A DNA stretch of 10,257 nucleotides from an uncultured Dorea sp. (GTDB lineage Bacteria > Bacillota > Clostridia > Lachnospirales > Lachnospiraceae): positions 1-10,257 of the forward strand of contig CAJTYU010000050.1 in assembly GCA_910584095.1 (NCBI GenBank). The letters are read 5' to 3'. How positions within the stretch are numbered: the stretch's first letter is position 1; each line of letters opens with the position of its first letter. A model generated the notes under the pieces. It was given only the letters and a program-made list of their open reading frames with translations. It did not search any database and was not told the origin of the DNA. A program made the position numbers and the translations under genes. Positions 1 through 7,222 of this stretch are shown here, piece after piece.

Positions 1-141
1 GCGGTCTATCTCTTGTTTTCGGTTGCTTGCTTCTTTACCGTACATGAGCATTCGGATAATGGTTTGGATGTCGGGATGAAGGAAAAAACAGCGAGGGAGC
101 GCCGTATATCAGGGATAGGCTTACCTTCCTCCGAATATTGA
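1..141. other. Edge fragment, coding strand unresolved
   Basis: Two frames are open at the left edge and I cannot choose between them. On the + strand, frame 1 is open from base 1 to a TGA at 139-141 and would give the last 46 residues of a protein starting with a hydrophobic stretch (VYLLFSVACFF). On the minus strand, a frame is open from about position 105 to base 1 and includes the peptide MLMYGKEASNRKQEIDR from an ATG at 51-49. That charged peptide looks more protein-like, but no ribosome binding site lies directly before its ATG. No family is recognised for either reading. Confidence 0.2.
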
Positions 142-247
142 AATATTACAATTTTTATGATAAGGTTATAAAATAAAAGAAGAACTGGGTTACTGTAAAC
201 AGAGTGAATGGTAACAGGTACAAAATTCTGACAGGGCGGAGGAGCGT
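121..247 (+). promoter_or_regulatory. AT-rich leader of the ABC transporter operon
   Basis: This stretch contains no gene. It turns sharply AT-rich at 134-180 and includes -10-like hexamers TATGAT (156-161) and TATAAA (167-172), but neither has a convincing -35 at 17 bases, so the promoter is a guess. An imperfect inverted repeat, GTTAC (189-193) and GTAAC (211-215) with a 17-base spacer, could be an operator. A strong ribosome binding site, GGAGGAG at 238-244, sits just before the ATG at 248. Confidence 0.3.
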
Positions 248-952
248 ATGGATAATTTCGTAAGATTAGAGGATGTTACCAAGATTTACCGCATGGGGGA
301 AGTGGAGATCGCGGCGGCGGCAGGCATTAATTTTGAAATTAAGAAGGGTGAATTTGCGGTGGTTGTGGGTCCCAGCGGTGCGGGCAAGACAACAGTTTTA
401 AATATTCTCGGCGGCATGGACACGGCGACGGACGGGATCGTGGAAGTGGACGGAGAGGATATTGCGGATTATTCCGCCAGACAGCTTACGGCATACCGGA
501 GGGATGATATTGGCTTTGTGTTCCAGTTCTATAACCTGATTCCGAATCTGACGGCTTTGGAGAATGTGGAACTGGCGCTTCAAATCTGCAAGAATCCCCG
601 TGATGCGGAGGAAGTATTGGAGGAAGTGGGCTTGGGCGGCCGTCTGGCGAATTTCCCGGCGCAGCTTTCCGGAGGGGAGCAGCAGAGGGTGTCGATCGCA
701 AGGGCTCTTGCCAAGAATCCGAAGCTGCTTTTGTGCGACGAGCCTACGGGAGCGCTGGATTACAATACAGGCAAGGCCATTCTTAAGCTGTTGCAGGATA
801 CTTGCAGGAATAAGGGGATGACGGTAATTCTGATTACTCACAATCTGGCCATCGCGCCGATGGCGGACCGGGTGATCCAGATTAAGAACGGCAGGGTATC
901 GAAGATGACAGTCAATGAGAAACCGATGCCGGTAGAGACGATAGAGTGGTAG
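248..952 (+). CDS. ABC transporter ATP-binding protein (MacB/LolD type)
   Basis: This 234-residue protein is the cytoplasmic ATPase of a type VII (MacB/LolCDE/FtsEX-like) ABC transporter; it hydrolyses ATP to drive the permease encoded next. All ATPase motifs are visible: Walker A GPSGAGKTT at residues 41-49, Q-loop Gln93, signature LSGGEQQR at 140-147, Walker B LLLCDE at 160-165 with catalytic Glu165, D-loop Gly168-Asp171, and switch His198. The length is normal for the family, and the EPTGALD form after Walker B is typical of the MacB/LolD group. The ATG follows GGAGGAG with a 5-base spacer. The stop is 14 bases before the preferred permease start, so the two genes are almost certainly co-transcribed. 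The substrate cannot be read from an ATPase. Confidence 0.95.
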   Translation: MDNFVRLEDVTKIYRMGEVEIAAAAGINFEIKKGEFAVVVGPSGAGKTTVLNILGGMDTATDGIVEVDGEDIADYSARQLTAYRRDDIGFVFQFYNLIPNLTALENVELALQICKNPRDAEEVLEEVGLGGRLANFPAQLSGGEQQRVSIARALAKNPKLLLCDEPTGALDYNTGKAILKLLQDTCRNKGMTVILITHNLAIAPMADRVIQIKNGRVSKMTVNEKPMPVETIEW

Positions 953-966
953 GAGCGGCGGAACGT

Positions 967-3900
967 ATGAGAGCAACGCGCAAGGATTTTTTCAGGGAAA
1001 TTAAAAAAAGCTCCGGAAGGTTTTTTTCGATTCTGTTTATCGTGGCGTTAGGCGTGGCGTTTTTCTCAGGAATCCGGGTGTCTGAGCCGGATATGAGGAT
1101 AACTGGGGATTCGTATTTTGACGGAGCGAATCTGATGGACGTTAAGGCGGTCAGTACCTTAGGAATTACGGAGGACGATATCAGAGCCTTTGAGGAGCTG
1201 GAGCTGATCGAGAAGGCGGAAGGGGTGTACAGCGCGGATTTTCTGACGGAGACGGAAGAGACCCAATTTGCCTTGCATGTGATGTCCCTGTCGGAAGGGA
1301 TGAACGATATAGCGGTTACCGAAGGCAGGCTTCCGGGAAAAGCCGGGGAGTGTCTTGCAGACGATGAGACGGATTATCAGGTGGGGGATAAAATCCTCCT
1401 GAAACCGGGCAATGACACGCCGGTGAAGGATACGCTGAAGACAGAGGAACTTACGGTGGTGGGAACCGGGAGCACGCCTTGTTACATATCCTTCAGCCGG
1501 GGCGGTACGACCATCGGAACCGGAAGTCTGGAGGGGTTTCTGATCGTGCCGGAGGAGGCCTTTGAGTTGGAGGTCTATACGGAATGCTATATGCTGGTGG
1601 AAGGGGCGAAGGAACTGACGGCATATACGGACGAGTATGAAGACCTGATCGACGAGGCAATGGAGCAGGTGAAGGAACTTTCCGGCGAGCGGGGAGTCTT
1701 GCGGAGACGCGAATTGGTAGACGAGGTTACAAAGGAGCTTGATAAGGCCAGAATGGATCTGGAAGAAGGGCGGGAGAAGGCAAATAAGGAGCTTTCCGAT
1801 GCCGCGTCAGAGATTAGCGACGCGGAAAACCAGCTTGCCGATGCCAGAGAGCGGCTGCGAGACGGATGGAGCCAGATATCCAGTGCAAAAGCTGTCCTTG
1901 CGTCAAAACAGACGGAGCTTGAGAATGCAAGGGCGGAGTATGAGGCCGGCCTTGCGAAGTTAAATGAGGGAAAGACGGAATATGAATCGGGCAGGGAGGC
2001 TTTTGAGGCCGGAAAGCCTGAAGCAGAGCTGCAGATTAAGGCAGGAGAAGAGGGTCTTGTACAGATTGAAGCGGGGGTCCGGCAGGCGCAGGAAGGTTAT
2101 GAGCAGATCGAAGCTGTTTTTGCGATGCTTGATACTTGCGAAGGGCAGATGAAGGAGATAGAAAACGCATATCCGGAATCGGAATATGGGGATGAGTCAA
2201 CGGCGGTCGGCGGGCGATACGCCATGCTTCTGGCGCAGGCAGAACAGATCCGGAAGCAGATTACGGAACAAAATCTGGAAGCGCAGAGGGAACTGCTCCC
2301 GGCGCAGATCGCGGGCCTGAAAGCCCAGTACGATGAGAGTGCCGCTTTGGTGGAAGAAGGAAAGAACAGGCTTGCAGCGGCCGAAGAGGAACTGGAAAAA
2401 GCAAAGGCGGAGCTTGCCGCCGGGGAGGCGGAGCTTGCGGCGGCGCCGGAACAGCTTGCCGCCGGACAGAGGCAGATCAATGCCGGATGGGCGGAGCTTT
2501 CTAATCAAGAGGCGAAGTTAAGAAGCGGCGAGTCCGAGATTGCGGAGAACGAGGCGAAGATCGCAGACGCAAAGGAAGAGTTGGAAGAAGGCAGGACGAA
2601 GGCGGCCGAAGAACTTGCCGAGGGAGCCCAGAAGATAGCGGAAGCAGAAGCCGAGATTGAAGACATCCCGACGGCCGCTTGGTATATCTATGACAGGAGC
2701 GTTCTGCCGGAGTATACCGGCTATGGGGAAAATGCAGACCGGATGCGGGCCATAGGACAGGTATTCCCGGTGCTGTTTTTCTTAGTCGCGGCGCTGATCA
2801 GCCTGACCAGCATGACACGGATGGTAGAGGAACAGCGGGTGCAGATCGGCACCATGAAGGCGCTGGGCTACAGCAAAGGGGCGATCGCGTCCAAATATCT
2901 TGGCTATGCTCTGATTGCGACCATTGCCGGAAGCATACTGGGCGTGCTGGTGGGAGAGAAGATCCTGCCCTATATTATCATTTACGCCTATGGGATCATG
3001 TATCACCATATGTCGGAAATACTGGTTCCCTATGTGGCCAGCTACGGCGTGGCGGCTTCGGCGGCGGCAGTTGTCTGCACTATGGCGGCGACGTTGTTTT
3101 CCTGTTACCGGGAGCTGGGGTCTCAGGCGGCGGTGCTGATGCGGCCGCCGGCGCCAAAAGCCGGGAAAAGGGTTTTGCTGGAGAGGGTTCCATTTATCTG
3201 GAAACGTCTGAATTTCTCATGGAAATCTTCCGTGAGGAACCTGATGCGGTACAAGAAACGGTTCTTTATGACGATTTTTGGAATCGGCGGCTGTATGGCG
3301 CTGATGATTGTTGGTTACGGTATAAAAGATTCGGTATATGAGATTGCAGATACCCAGTATGAGAAGATCCAGTTCTATGACGGAGAGATTCTTCTTCAGG
3401 AGGATCTGACAGAGGAAGACAGGAAGGAACTTGACAGCTTTCTTGCAGACAATAAGGATCTGGAGCGTCATATGGATGCTTATATGAAGTATATCATACT
3501 TGCAAAAGGAAAGAAGGAAAGGCAGACGTATATTACCGTGCTCGGAGATCTGGATGACGCGGAGGCTTATGTGGATTTCCATGACCGTAAAAGCGGCGAG
3601 ACTTATGAGCTGGACGATGCGGGAGCCATCATCAGCGAAAAGACGGCGAAGCTTTTGAATGCCCGGGCAGGGGATACCGTCGTGATCAAAAACGAAGAGG
3701 ATGAAGACAAAGAGGTGCTGATTTCGCATATCTGTGAAAATTATATGGGCCATTATCTCTATATGACGCCGGCATATTACCAGCAGGTCTTTGGCGAAAA
3801 GCCGGAGTATAACTGTATTTTGTTCTTGGCGGATGAAACGTATTCCTTAGCGCAGATTGAATCGGCCGGGGAGAAAATCGTTGACCGGGACGAGGTCTTA

Positions 3901-4356
3901 AGCGTGGGCTATACCCATGATATTATGGAGCAGCTGGATAATATGCTGTCCAGTCTGAATCTGGTAATTATCGTGCTGATCATATCGGCCGGGATGCTGG
4001 CTTTCGTGGTGCTGTATAACCTGAATACCATCAACATTACCGAACGGCAGAGGGAGCTTGCCACCTTGAAGGTGCTTGGCTTCTATGATCCGGAGGTAGC
4101 CGTGTATGTATTTCGGGAGAATATCCTGCTGACTTTGATCGGGGCGGTGGTTGGAGCGGCGCTTGGCAAGGTTCTCCATTTGTTTATTATCCAGACTGTT
4201 GAGGTGGACGCCGCTATGTTTGGGAGGAGCATTTATCTGCCGAGTTTTATCTACAGTCTGTTGTTTACGGTGGGATTCTCTCTGCTGATTAATGGGATCA
4301 TGTATTTTAAGCTGAAGAAGATCAACATGGTAGAATCGCTGAAAAGTGTGGAATAA
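967..4356 (+). CDS. FtsX-like ABC permease with long extracellular coiled coil
   Basis: A 1129-residue membrane subunit that partners the preceding ATPase. It holds two FtsX modules in tandem. Predicted membrane segments are at about 19-38, 598-616, 644-666, 692-712, 765-785, 998-1018, 1052-1075 and 1094-1114. Each module has the cytoplasmic signature after its second segment (EEQRVQIGTMKALGY near 622; ERQRELATLKVLGF near 1024). The first extracellular domain (about 39-597) includes a charged, Ala/Glu-rich coiled coil at about 250-565, interrupted near 383-415, which suggests a helical hairpin. The second extracellular domain (786-997) has no coiled coil. I prefer the ATG at 967, preceded by AGGAG at 951-955, over an in-frame GTG at 946 inside the ATPase gene, which would add seven residues. 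By the known mechanism of MacB and FtsEX, ATP-driven motion is probably transmitted across the membrane; the target (lipid, peptide, cell-wall enzyme) is unknown. Confidence 0.92.
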   Translation: MRATRKDFFREIKKSSGRFFSILFIVALGVAFFSGIRVSEPDMRITGDSYFDGANLMDVKAVSTLGITEDDIRAFEELELIEKAEGVYSADFLTETEETQFALHVMSLSEGMNDIAVTEGRLPGKAGECLADDETDYQVGDKILLKPGNDTPVKDTLKTEELTVVGTGSTPCYISFSRGGTTIGTGSLEGFLIVPEEAFELEVYTECYMLVEGAKELTAYTDEYEDLIDEAMEQVKELSGERGVLRRRELVDEVTKELDKARMDLEEGREKANKELSDAASEISDAENQLADARERLRDGWSQISSAKAVLASKQTELENARAEYEAGLAKLNEGKTEYESGREAFEAGKPEAELQIKAGEEGLVQIEAGVRQAQEGYEQIEAVFAMLDTCEGQMKEIENAYPESEYGDESTAVGGRYAMLLAQAEQIRKQITEQNLEAQRELLPAQIAGLKAQYDESAALVEEGKNRLAAAEEELEKAKAELAAGEAELAAAPEQLAAGQRQINAGWAELSNQEAKLRSGESEIAENEAKIADAKEELEEGRTKAAEELAEGAQKIAEAEAEIEDIPTAAWYIYDRSVLPEYTGYGENADRMRAIGQVFPVLFFLVAALISLTSMTRMVEEQRVQIGTMKALGYSKGAIASKYLGYALIATIAGSILGVLVGEKILPYIIIYAYGIMYHHMSEILVPYVASYGVAASAAAVVCTMAATLFSCYRELGSQAAVLMRPPAPKAGKRVLLERVPFIWKRLNFSWKSSVRNLMRYKKRFFMTIFGIGGCMALMIVGYGIKDSVYEIADTQYEKIQFYDGEILLQEDLTEEDRKELDSFLADNKDLERHMDAYMKYIILAKGKKERQTYITVLGDLDDAEAYVDFHDRKSGETYELDDAGAIISEKTAKLLNARAGDTVVIKNEEDEDKEVLISHICENYMGHYLYMTPAYYQQVFGEKPEYNCILFLADETYSLAQIESAGEKIVDRDEVLSVGYTHDIMEQLDNMLSSLNLVIIVLIISAGMLAFVVLYNLNTINITERQRELATLKVLGFYDPEVAVYVFRENILLTLIGAVVGAALGKVLHLFIIQTVEVDAAMFGRSIYLPSFIYSLLFTVGFSLLINGIMYFKLKKINMVESLKSVE
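2406..2501 (+). repeat. 21-bp periodic repeats in the coiled-coil coding region
   Basis: Within the permease gene the 12-mer GGCGGAGCTTGC occurs exactly at 2406-2417 and 2427-2438, and a near copy (GGCGGAGCTTTC) occurs at 2490-2501. AGCTTGCCGCCGG occurs at 2411-2423 and 2453-2465. All offsets are multiples of 21 bases, that is one protein heptad (AELAAGE, AELAAAP, EQLAAGQ). This points to growth of the coiled coil by heptad duplication. Confidence 0.75.
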
Positions 4357-4388
4357 TTTATAAAAATTTTATGATTTTAAGAAATTTG

Positions 4389-4415
4389 TTAGCACTCTTG
4401 GCTAAAGAGTGCTAA
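4389..4415 (+). promoter_or_regulatory. CIRCE operator (HrcA binding site)
   Basis: The sequence is TTAGCACTC, nine spacer bases, then GAGTGCTAA, a perfect match to the CIRCE consensus bound by the heat-shock repressor HrcA. It lies 7 bases upstream of the -35 box of the htpG promoter. The perfect pairing extends to 11 bp with a 5-base loop and is followed by TTTTC, so the same hairpin might also weakly end transcripts from the upstream permease gene. Confidence 0.96.
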
Positions 4416-4422
4416 TTTTCTA

Positions 4423-4451
4423 TTGACTTTTAAATTCCAGCGTATTATCAT
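4423..4451 (+). promoter_or_regulatory. Sigma-A promoter of htpG
   Basis: TTGACT (4423-4428) and TATCAT (4446-4451) are separated by 17 bases; each hexamer differs from the consensus at one position. Transcription would start near 4458 and leave a leader of about 80 bases. The leader contains short complementary arms TGCGG (4465-4469) and CCGCA (4505-4509) with no T-run after them. Confidence 0.75.
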
Positions 4452-4536
4452 AATTATACGAAAATGCGGAGGCTGTCTGGCATAGGCGGAACAGGCGGCG
4501 AAAACCGCACAAATATGAAAAATAGGAGTGATATAT

Positions 4537-6609
4537 ATGGCAGCAAAGAAAGGTTCTTTATCAATCAGCAGCGAGAACATATTTCCAATTATTAAGAAGT
4601 GGGTGTATTCCGACCACGATATTTTCTTCCGTGAGATGGTTTCTAACGGATGCGACGCGATAACCAAGATCAAGAAGCTGGATATGATGGGTGAGTACGA
4701 GCTTCCGGAGGACTATAAACCCCAGATCCAGATTCTGGTGAATCCGGAGGAGAAGACGCTGAAGTTCATCGATAACGGCCTTGGAATGACGGCGGACGAG
4801 GTAGAAGAATACATTACCCAGATTGCATTTTCCGGCGCTACAGAATTTCTGGAGAAATATAAGGACAAGACCACTGAGGATGATATGATCGGCCATTTCG
4901 GACTTGGCTTTTACTCTGCGTTCATGGTTGCGGACGAAGTGCATATCGATACCTTGTCTTACAAGGAAGGCGCAGAGGCGGTACACTGGGTAAGCGACGG
5001 CGGCACGGAATATGAGATGTCCGAGGGCAGCAAGCAGGGCGTGGGTACGGAGATTACCCTGTGCCTGAATGAGGACAGCTTACAGTTTGCGAATGAGTAT
5101 AAGGCGAGGGAAGTAATTGAGAAATATTGTTCTTTTATGCCGGTTCCAATCTATCTTGCGAAGGAGAACGCCGAGCAGGAGTATGAGACCATTGACGAGG
5201 AGGATTTGAGAGAGGACGACGTTGTTGTGGAGCGCATCCACGAGGAAGCGAAGATGGAGGAGCAGGAGAACGAAGACGGCGTGAAAGAGATGGTAGAAGT
5301 ATCTCCCGCAAAGGATAAGGTTAAGATCAACAAACGTCCGGTTCCGTTAAATGACACTGCGCCTCTCTGGGCAAAGCATCCGAACGAGTGCAGCAAGGAG
5401 GATTATATTGAATTTTACCGCAAGGTATTTATGGATTACAAGGAGCCTTTGTTCTGGATCCATCTGAATATGGATTATCCGTTTAATCTGAAGGGAATCC
5501 TATATTTCCCGAAGATCAACATGGAGTACGATACCGTTGAGGGAACCATTAAGCTGTACAATAATCAGGTATTTATCGCGGACAACATCAAAGAGGTGAT
5601 TCCGGAATTTTTGATGGTGCTTAAGGGTGTGATTGATTGTCCGGACCTGCCGCTGAACGTATCTAGAAGCGCGCTGCAGAACGACGGCTTTGTAAATAAG
5701 ATCGCAGATTATATTTCTAAGAAGGTGGCGGACAAGTTAAGCGGCATGTGCAAGACCGATAAGGAGAACTATGAAAAATACTGGGATGATATCAGTCCGT
5801 TCATTAAGTTCGGCTGCCTGAAAGACGAGAAGTTCTGCGATAAGATGATGGATTACATGCTGTTTAAGGATCTTGACCACAAGTACCTCACCCTGAAGGA
5901 ATGTGTTGAAAAGAACGGCGGGGAGCTGAAGGATCCGAAGGCGGAGGCAGAGAATACAGAGAACGGCGAGAATGCGGAAGGCGCTGAGGAAGAAAAGAAG
6001 ACGGTTATCTATTATGTGACCGACGAGCAGCAGCAGAGCCAGTATATCAATATGTTCCGCGCCCAGGAGCAGGATGCGGTCATTTTAACCCATAATATCG
6101 ATTCTCCGTTTATCACGCAGTTAGAGCAGAGGAATCAGAATATCAAGTTCCAGCGCATTGACGCGGATGTGAATGAATCTGCAAAAGAAGAGGTTGCCGA
6201 GGAAGAGAAGGAAGCATTTCAGAAGAAAGCGGAGGAGCTTACAGAGATTTTCCGCAAGGAGCTTGGCAATGACAAGCTGGAAGTAAAGGTGGAGAAATTC
6301 AAGGACGAGAACGTTGCCTCTATGATCATCCTGTCCGAGGAGAGCCGCAGGATGCAGGAGATGATGAAGATGTACAGCATGGGCGGCGCAATGGATCCGT
6401 CTATGTTCGGAAGCGCGGGAACGCTGGTGCTGAATGCAAATCATCCGCTGGTACAGTATGCGGCGGACCATAAGGACGAGGAGAACACAGGTATCTTCTG
6501 TAAGCAGCTCTATGATCTGGCAATGCTGGCGCATAAGCCCCTTGGGCCGGAGGAGATGACAGCCTTTGTGCAGAGAAGCAATGAAATCATGATGAAGCTG
6601 GCGAAATAG
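4537..6609 (+). CDS. htpG: Molecular chaperone HtpG (Hsp90 family)
   Basis: A 690-residue cytoplasmic ATP-dependent Hsp90 chaperone. The N-terminal GHKL ATPase domain shows FREMVSNGCDA (Glu33, Asn37, Asp40), the ATP-site motif DNGLGM with Asp79, and the lid motif GHFGLGFYSAF at 119-129. The middle domain has LPLNVSRSALQND with the catalytic-loop Arg377, and the C-terminal dimerisation domain follows. It is longer than typical bacterial HtpG (about 625 residues) because of an acidic linker at about 210-270 and a second acidic stretch at about 466-489. Several motif residues differ from the usual form: Gly-Cys for Ala-Ser after Asn37, Leu for Ile in DNGIGM, and His for Gln in GQFG. The ATG at 4537 follows AGGAG (4524-4528) with 8 bases; an in-frame GTG at 4528 overlaps that site and is unlikely to be used. 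The upstream CIRCE implies repression by HrcA and induction by heat or misfolded protein. Confidence 0.97.
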   Translation: MAAKKGSLSISSENIFPIIKKWVYSDHDIFFREMVSNGCDAITKIKKLDMMGEYELPEDYKPQIQILVNPEEKTLKFIDNGLGMTADEVEEYITQIAFSGATEFLEKYKDKTTEDDMIGHFGLGFYSAFMVADEVHIDTLSYKEGAEAVHWVSDGGTEYEMSEGSKQGVGTEITLCLNEDSLQFANEYKAREVIEKYCSFMPVPIYLAKENAEQEYETIDEEDLREDDVVVERIHEEAKMEEQENEDGVKEMVEVSPAKDKVKINKRPVPLNDTAPLWAKHPNECSKEDYIEFYRKVFMDYKEPLFWIHLNMDYPFNLKGILYFPKINMEYDTVEGTIKLYNNQVFIADNIKEVIPEFLMVLKGVIDCPDLPLNVSRSALQNDGFVNKIADYISKKVADKLSGMCKTDKENYEKYWDDISPFIKFGCLKDEKFCDKMMDYMLFKDLDHKYLTLKECVEKNGGELKDPKAEAENTENGENAEGAEEEKKTVIYYVTDEQQQSQYINMFRAQEQDAVILTHNIDSPFITQLEQRNQNIKFQRIDADVNESAKEEVAEEEKEAFQKKAEELTEIFRKELGNDKLEVKVEKFKDENVASMIILSEESRRMQEMMKMYSMGGAMDPSMFGSAGTLVLNANHPLVQYAADHKDEENTGIFCKQLYDLAMLAHKPLGPEEMTAFVQRSNEIMMKLAK

Positions 6610-6954
6610 AAGATTCTGCGCATTCCGCGAGAACATGACGCAGGAGTAAGGGGCGGTTTTAGTGAAGCAAAATTTGGAATGCGCCGCCCCGAATCGTTAC
6701 TATTACTGATTATGGCAATCACGGATATTGGCAATAAGATTCTGATGTTCTCAACCTTAAGTTTCTTAGGACTCGGTTCGGCGCCGCCGACGCCGGAGTG
6801 GGGCATGATGGTCTCGGACGGCGCGGATTATTTTAATAAATTCTGGATTGCCGGATTTCCGGGCATGGCCATTTTTACAATGGCGGTTGGCGTAAACTTT
6901 ATCGGCGCCGGTTTAAGAGACCTTCTGGATCTGAAGCTTAGAAAAGAGTTTTAA
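6610..6954 (+). pseudogene. C-terminal remnant of a DppC/OppC/NikC-type peptide ABC permease
   Basis: The frame ending at 6954 encodes the last part of a dipeptide/oligopeptide/nickel ABC transporter inner-membrane permease. The hallmark is TLSFLGLGSAPPTPEWG followed by a membrane segment and the ending GAGLRDLLDLKLRKEF. Family members have about 280-300 residues; only about 85 are recognisable here, from roughly position 6695 onward. The signal region, most membrane segments and the EAA loop are gone. In-frame residues just before (SEAKFGMRRPE) could be a scrap of the EAA loop. An ATG at 6679 could start a 91-residue product, but no ribosome binding site precedes it. The frame is open back to the htpG stop codon and is the same frame as htpG. 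No partner permease, ATPase or binding-protein gene is nearby, so I infer a non-functional deletion remnant. After the stop, AAAGGAAAGG at 6954-6963 may be the ribosome binding site of a lost next gene. Confidence 0.8.
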
Positions 6955-6993
6955 AGGAAAGGTGAAATATCCGTAGTGGATATATTTAGAATA

Positions 6994-7002
6994 TGGTATA
7001 AT
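6994..7002 (+). promoter_or_regulatory. Extended -10 promoter element
   Basis: TGG followed by a consensus TATAAT at 6997-7002 forms an extended -10. No good -35 is seen at 17 bases (TAGTGG). Transcription would start near 7009, inside the first arm of the terminator hairpin that follows, which is an unusual layout. Confidence 0.45.
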
Positions 7003-7005
7003 AAG

Positions 7006-7048
7006 CCGCAGGAGAACCTTGCAGAGCAGGGGGCTTCCTGCGGTTTTT
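7006..7048 (+). terminator. Rho-independent terminator
   Basis: CCGCAGGA (7006-7013) pairs with TCCTGCGG (7036-7043), followed directly by five T (7044-7048). Inside it a second stem, CCTTGC with GCAGGG around an AGA loop, stacks on the first. It would end transcripts coming from htpG and the permease remnant, since no other terminator is seen after htpG. Confidence 0.85.
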
Positions 7049-7080
7049 CAATTACATGAAACGTTCTTTTATAACTTCTC

Positions 7081-7103
7081 GGAATCTCAATGAATGAGAT
7101 TCC
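7081..7103. repeat. Perfect 9-bp inverted repeat
   Basis: GGAATCTCA (7081-7089) and TGAGATTCC (7095-7103) flank a 5-base loop. There is no T-run after it, so it is not a plain terminator. The stretch 7049-7222 holds no gene that I can support; besides this hairpin it has an isolated TTGACA at 7113-7118 without a matching -10. Confidence 0.6.
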
Positions 7104-7222
7104 AGCTGAAAATTGACAACTGAATATCGTGCAGGAAAAAAATTGTGAGAAATGGACATAAACATTGGACATAGTGGTACTATGCCTTGAAAAATCTTAT
7201 GAAGTCGTTTAAGATATCCTTA

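Noticed and set aside
398..976. Minus-strand open frame of 192 codons opposite the ABC ATPase
   Set aside because: It lies antisense to a gene with all ABC motifs, its translation resembles no family, and it reflects GC-rich codon structure of the real gene.
2097..2508. Two minus-strand open frames opposite the coiled-coil region
   Set aside because: Their Ser/Ala/Leu-rich composition is the mirror of the GAG/GCG repeats on the coding strand; there are no start signals.
3217..3753. Minus-strand open frame of 178 codons opposite the permease
   Set aside because: No recognisable domain or ribosome binding site, and the + strand here encodes a clear FtsX module.
4464..4536. Possible leader peptide starting at ATG 4464 in the htpG leader
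   Set aside because: It has no ribosome binding site and runs past the htpG start without stopping.
6121..6806. Minus-strand open frames over the end of htpG and the permease remnant
   Set aside because: They are antisense to well supported coding sequence and have no domain signal.
7113..7141. Sigma-A promoter from TTGACA at 7113
   Set aside because: The position for the -10 box at 17 bases is a run of A, so a functional promoter is not supported.
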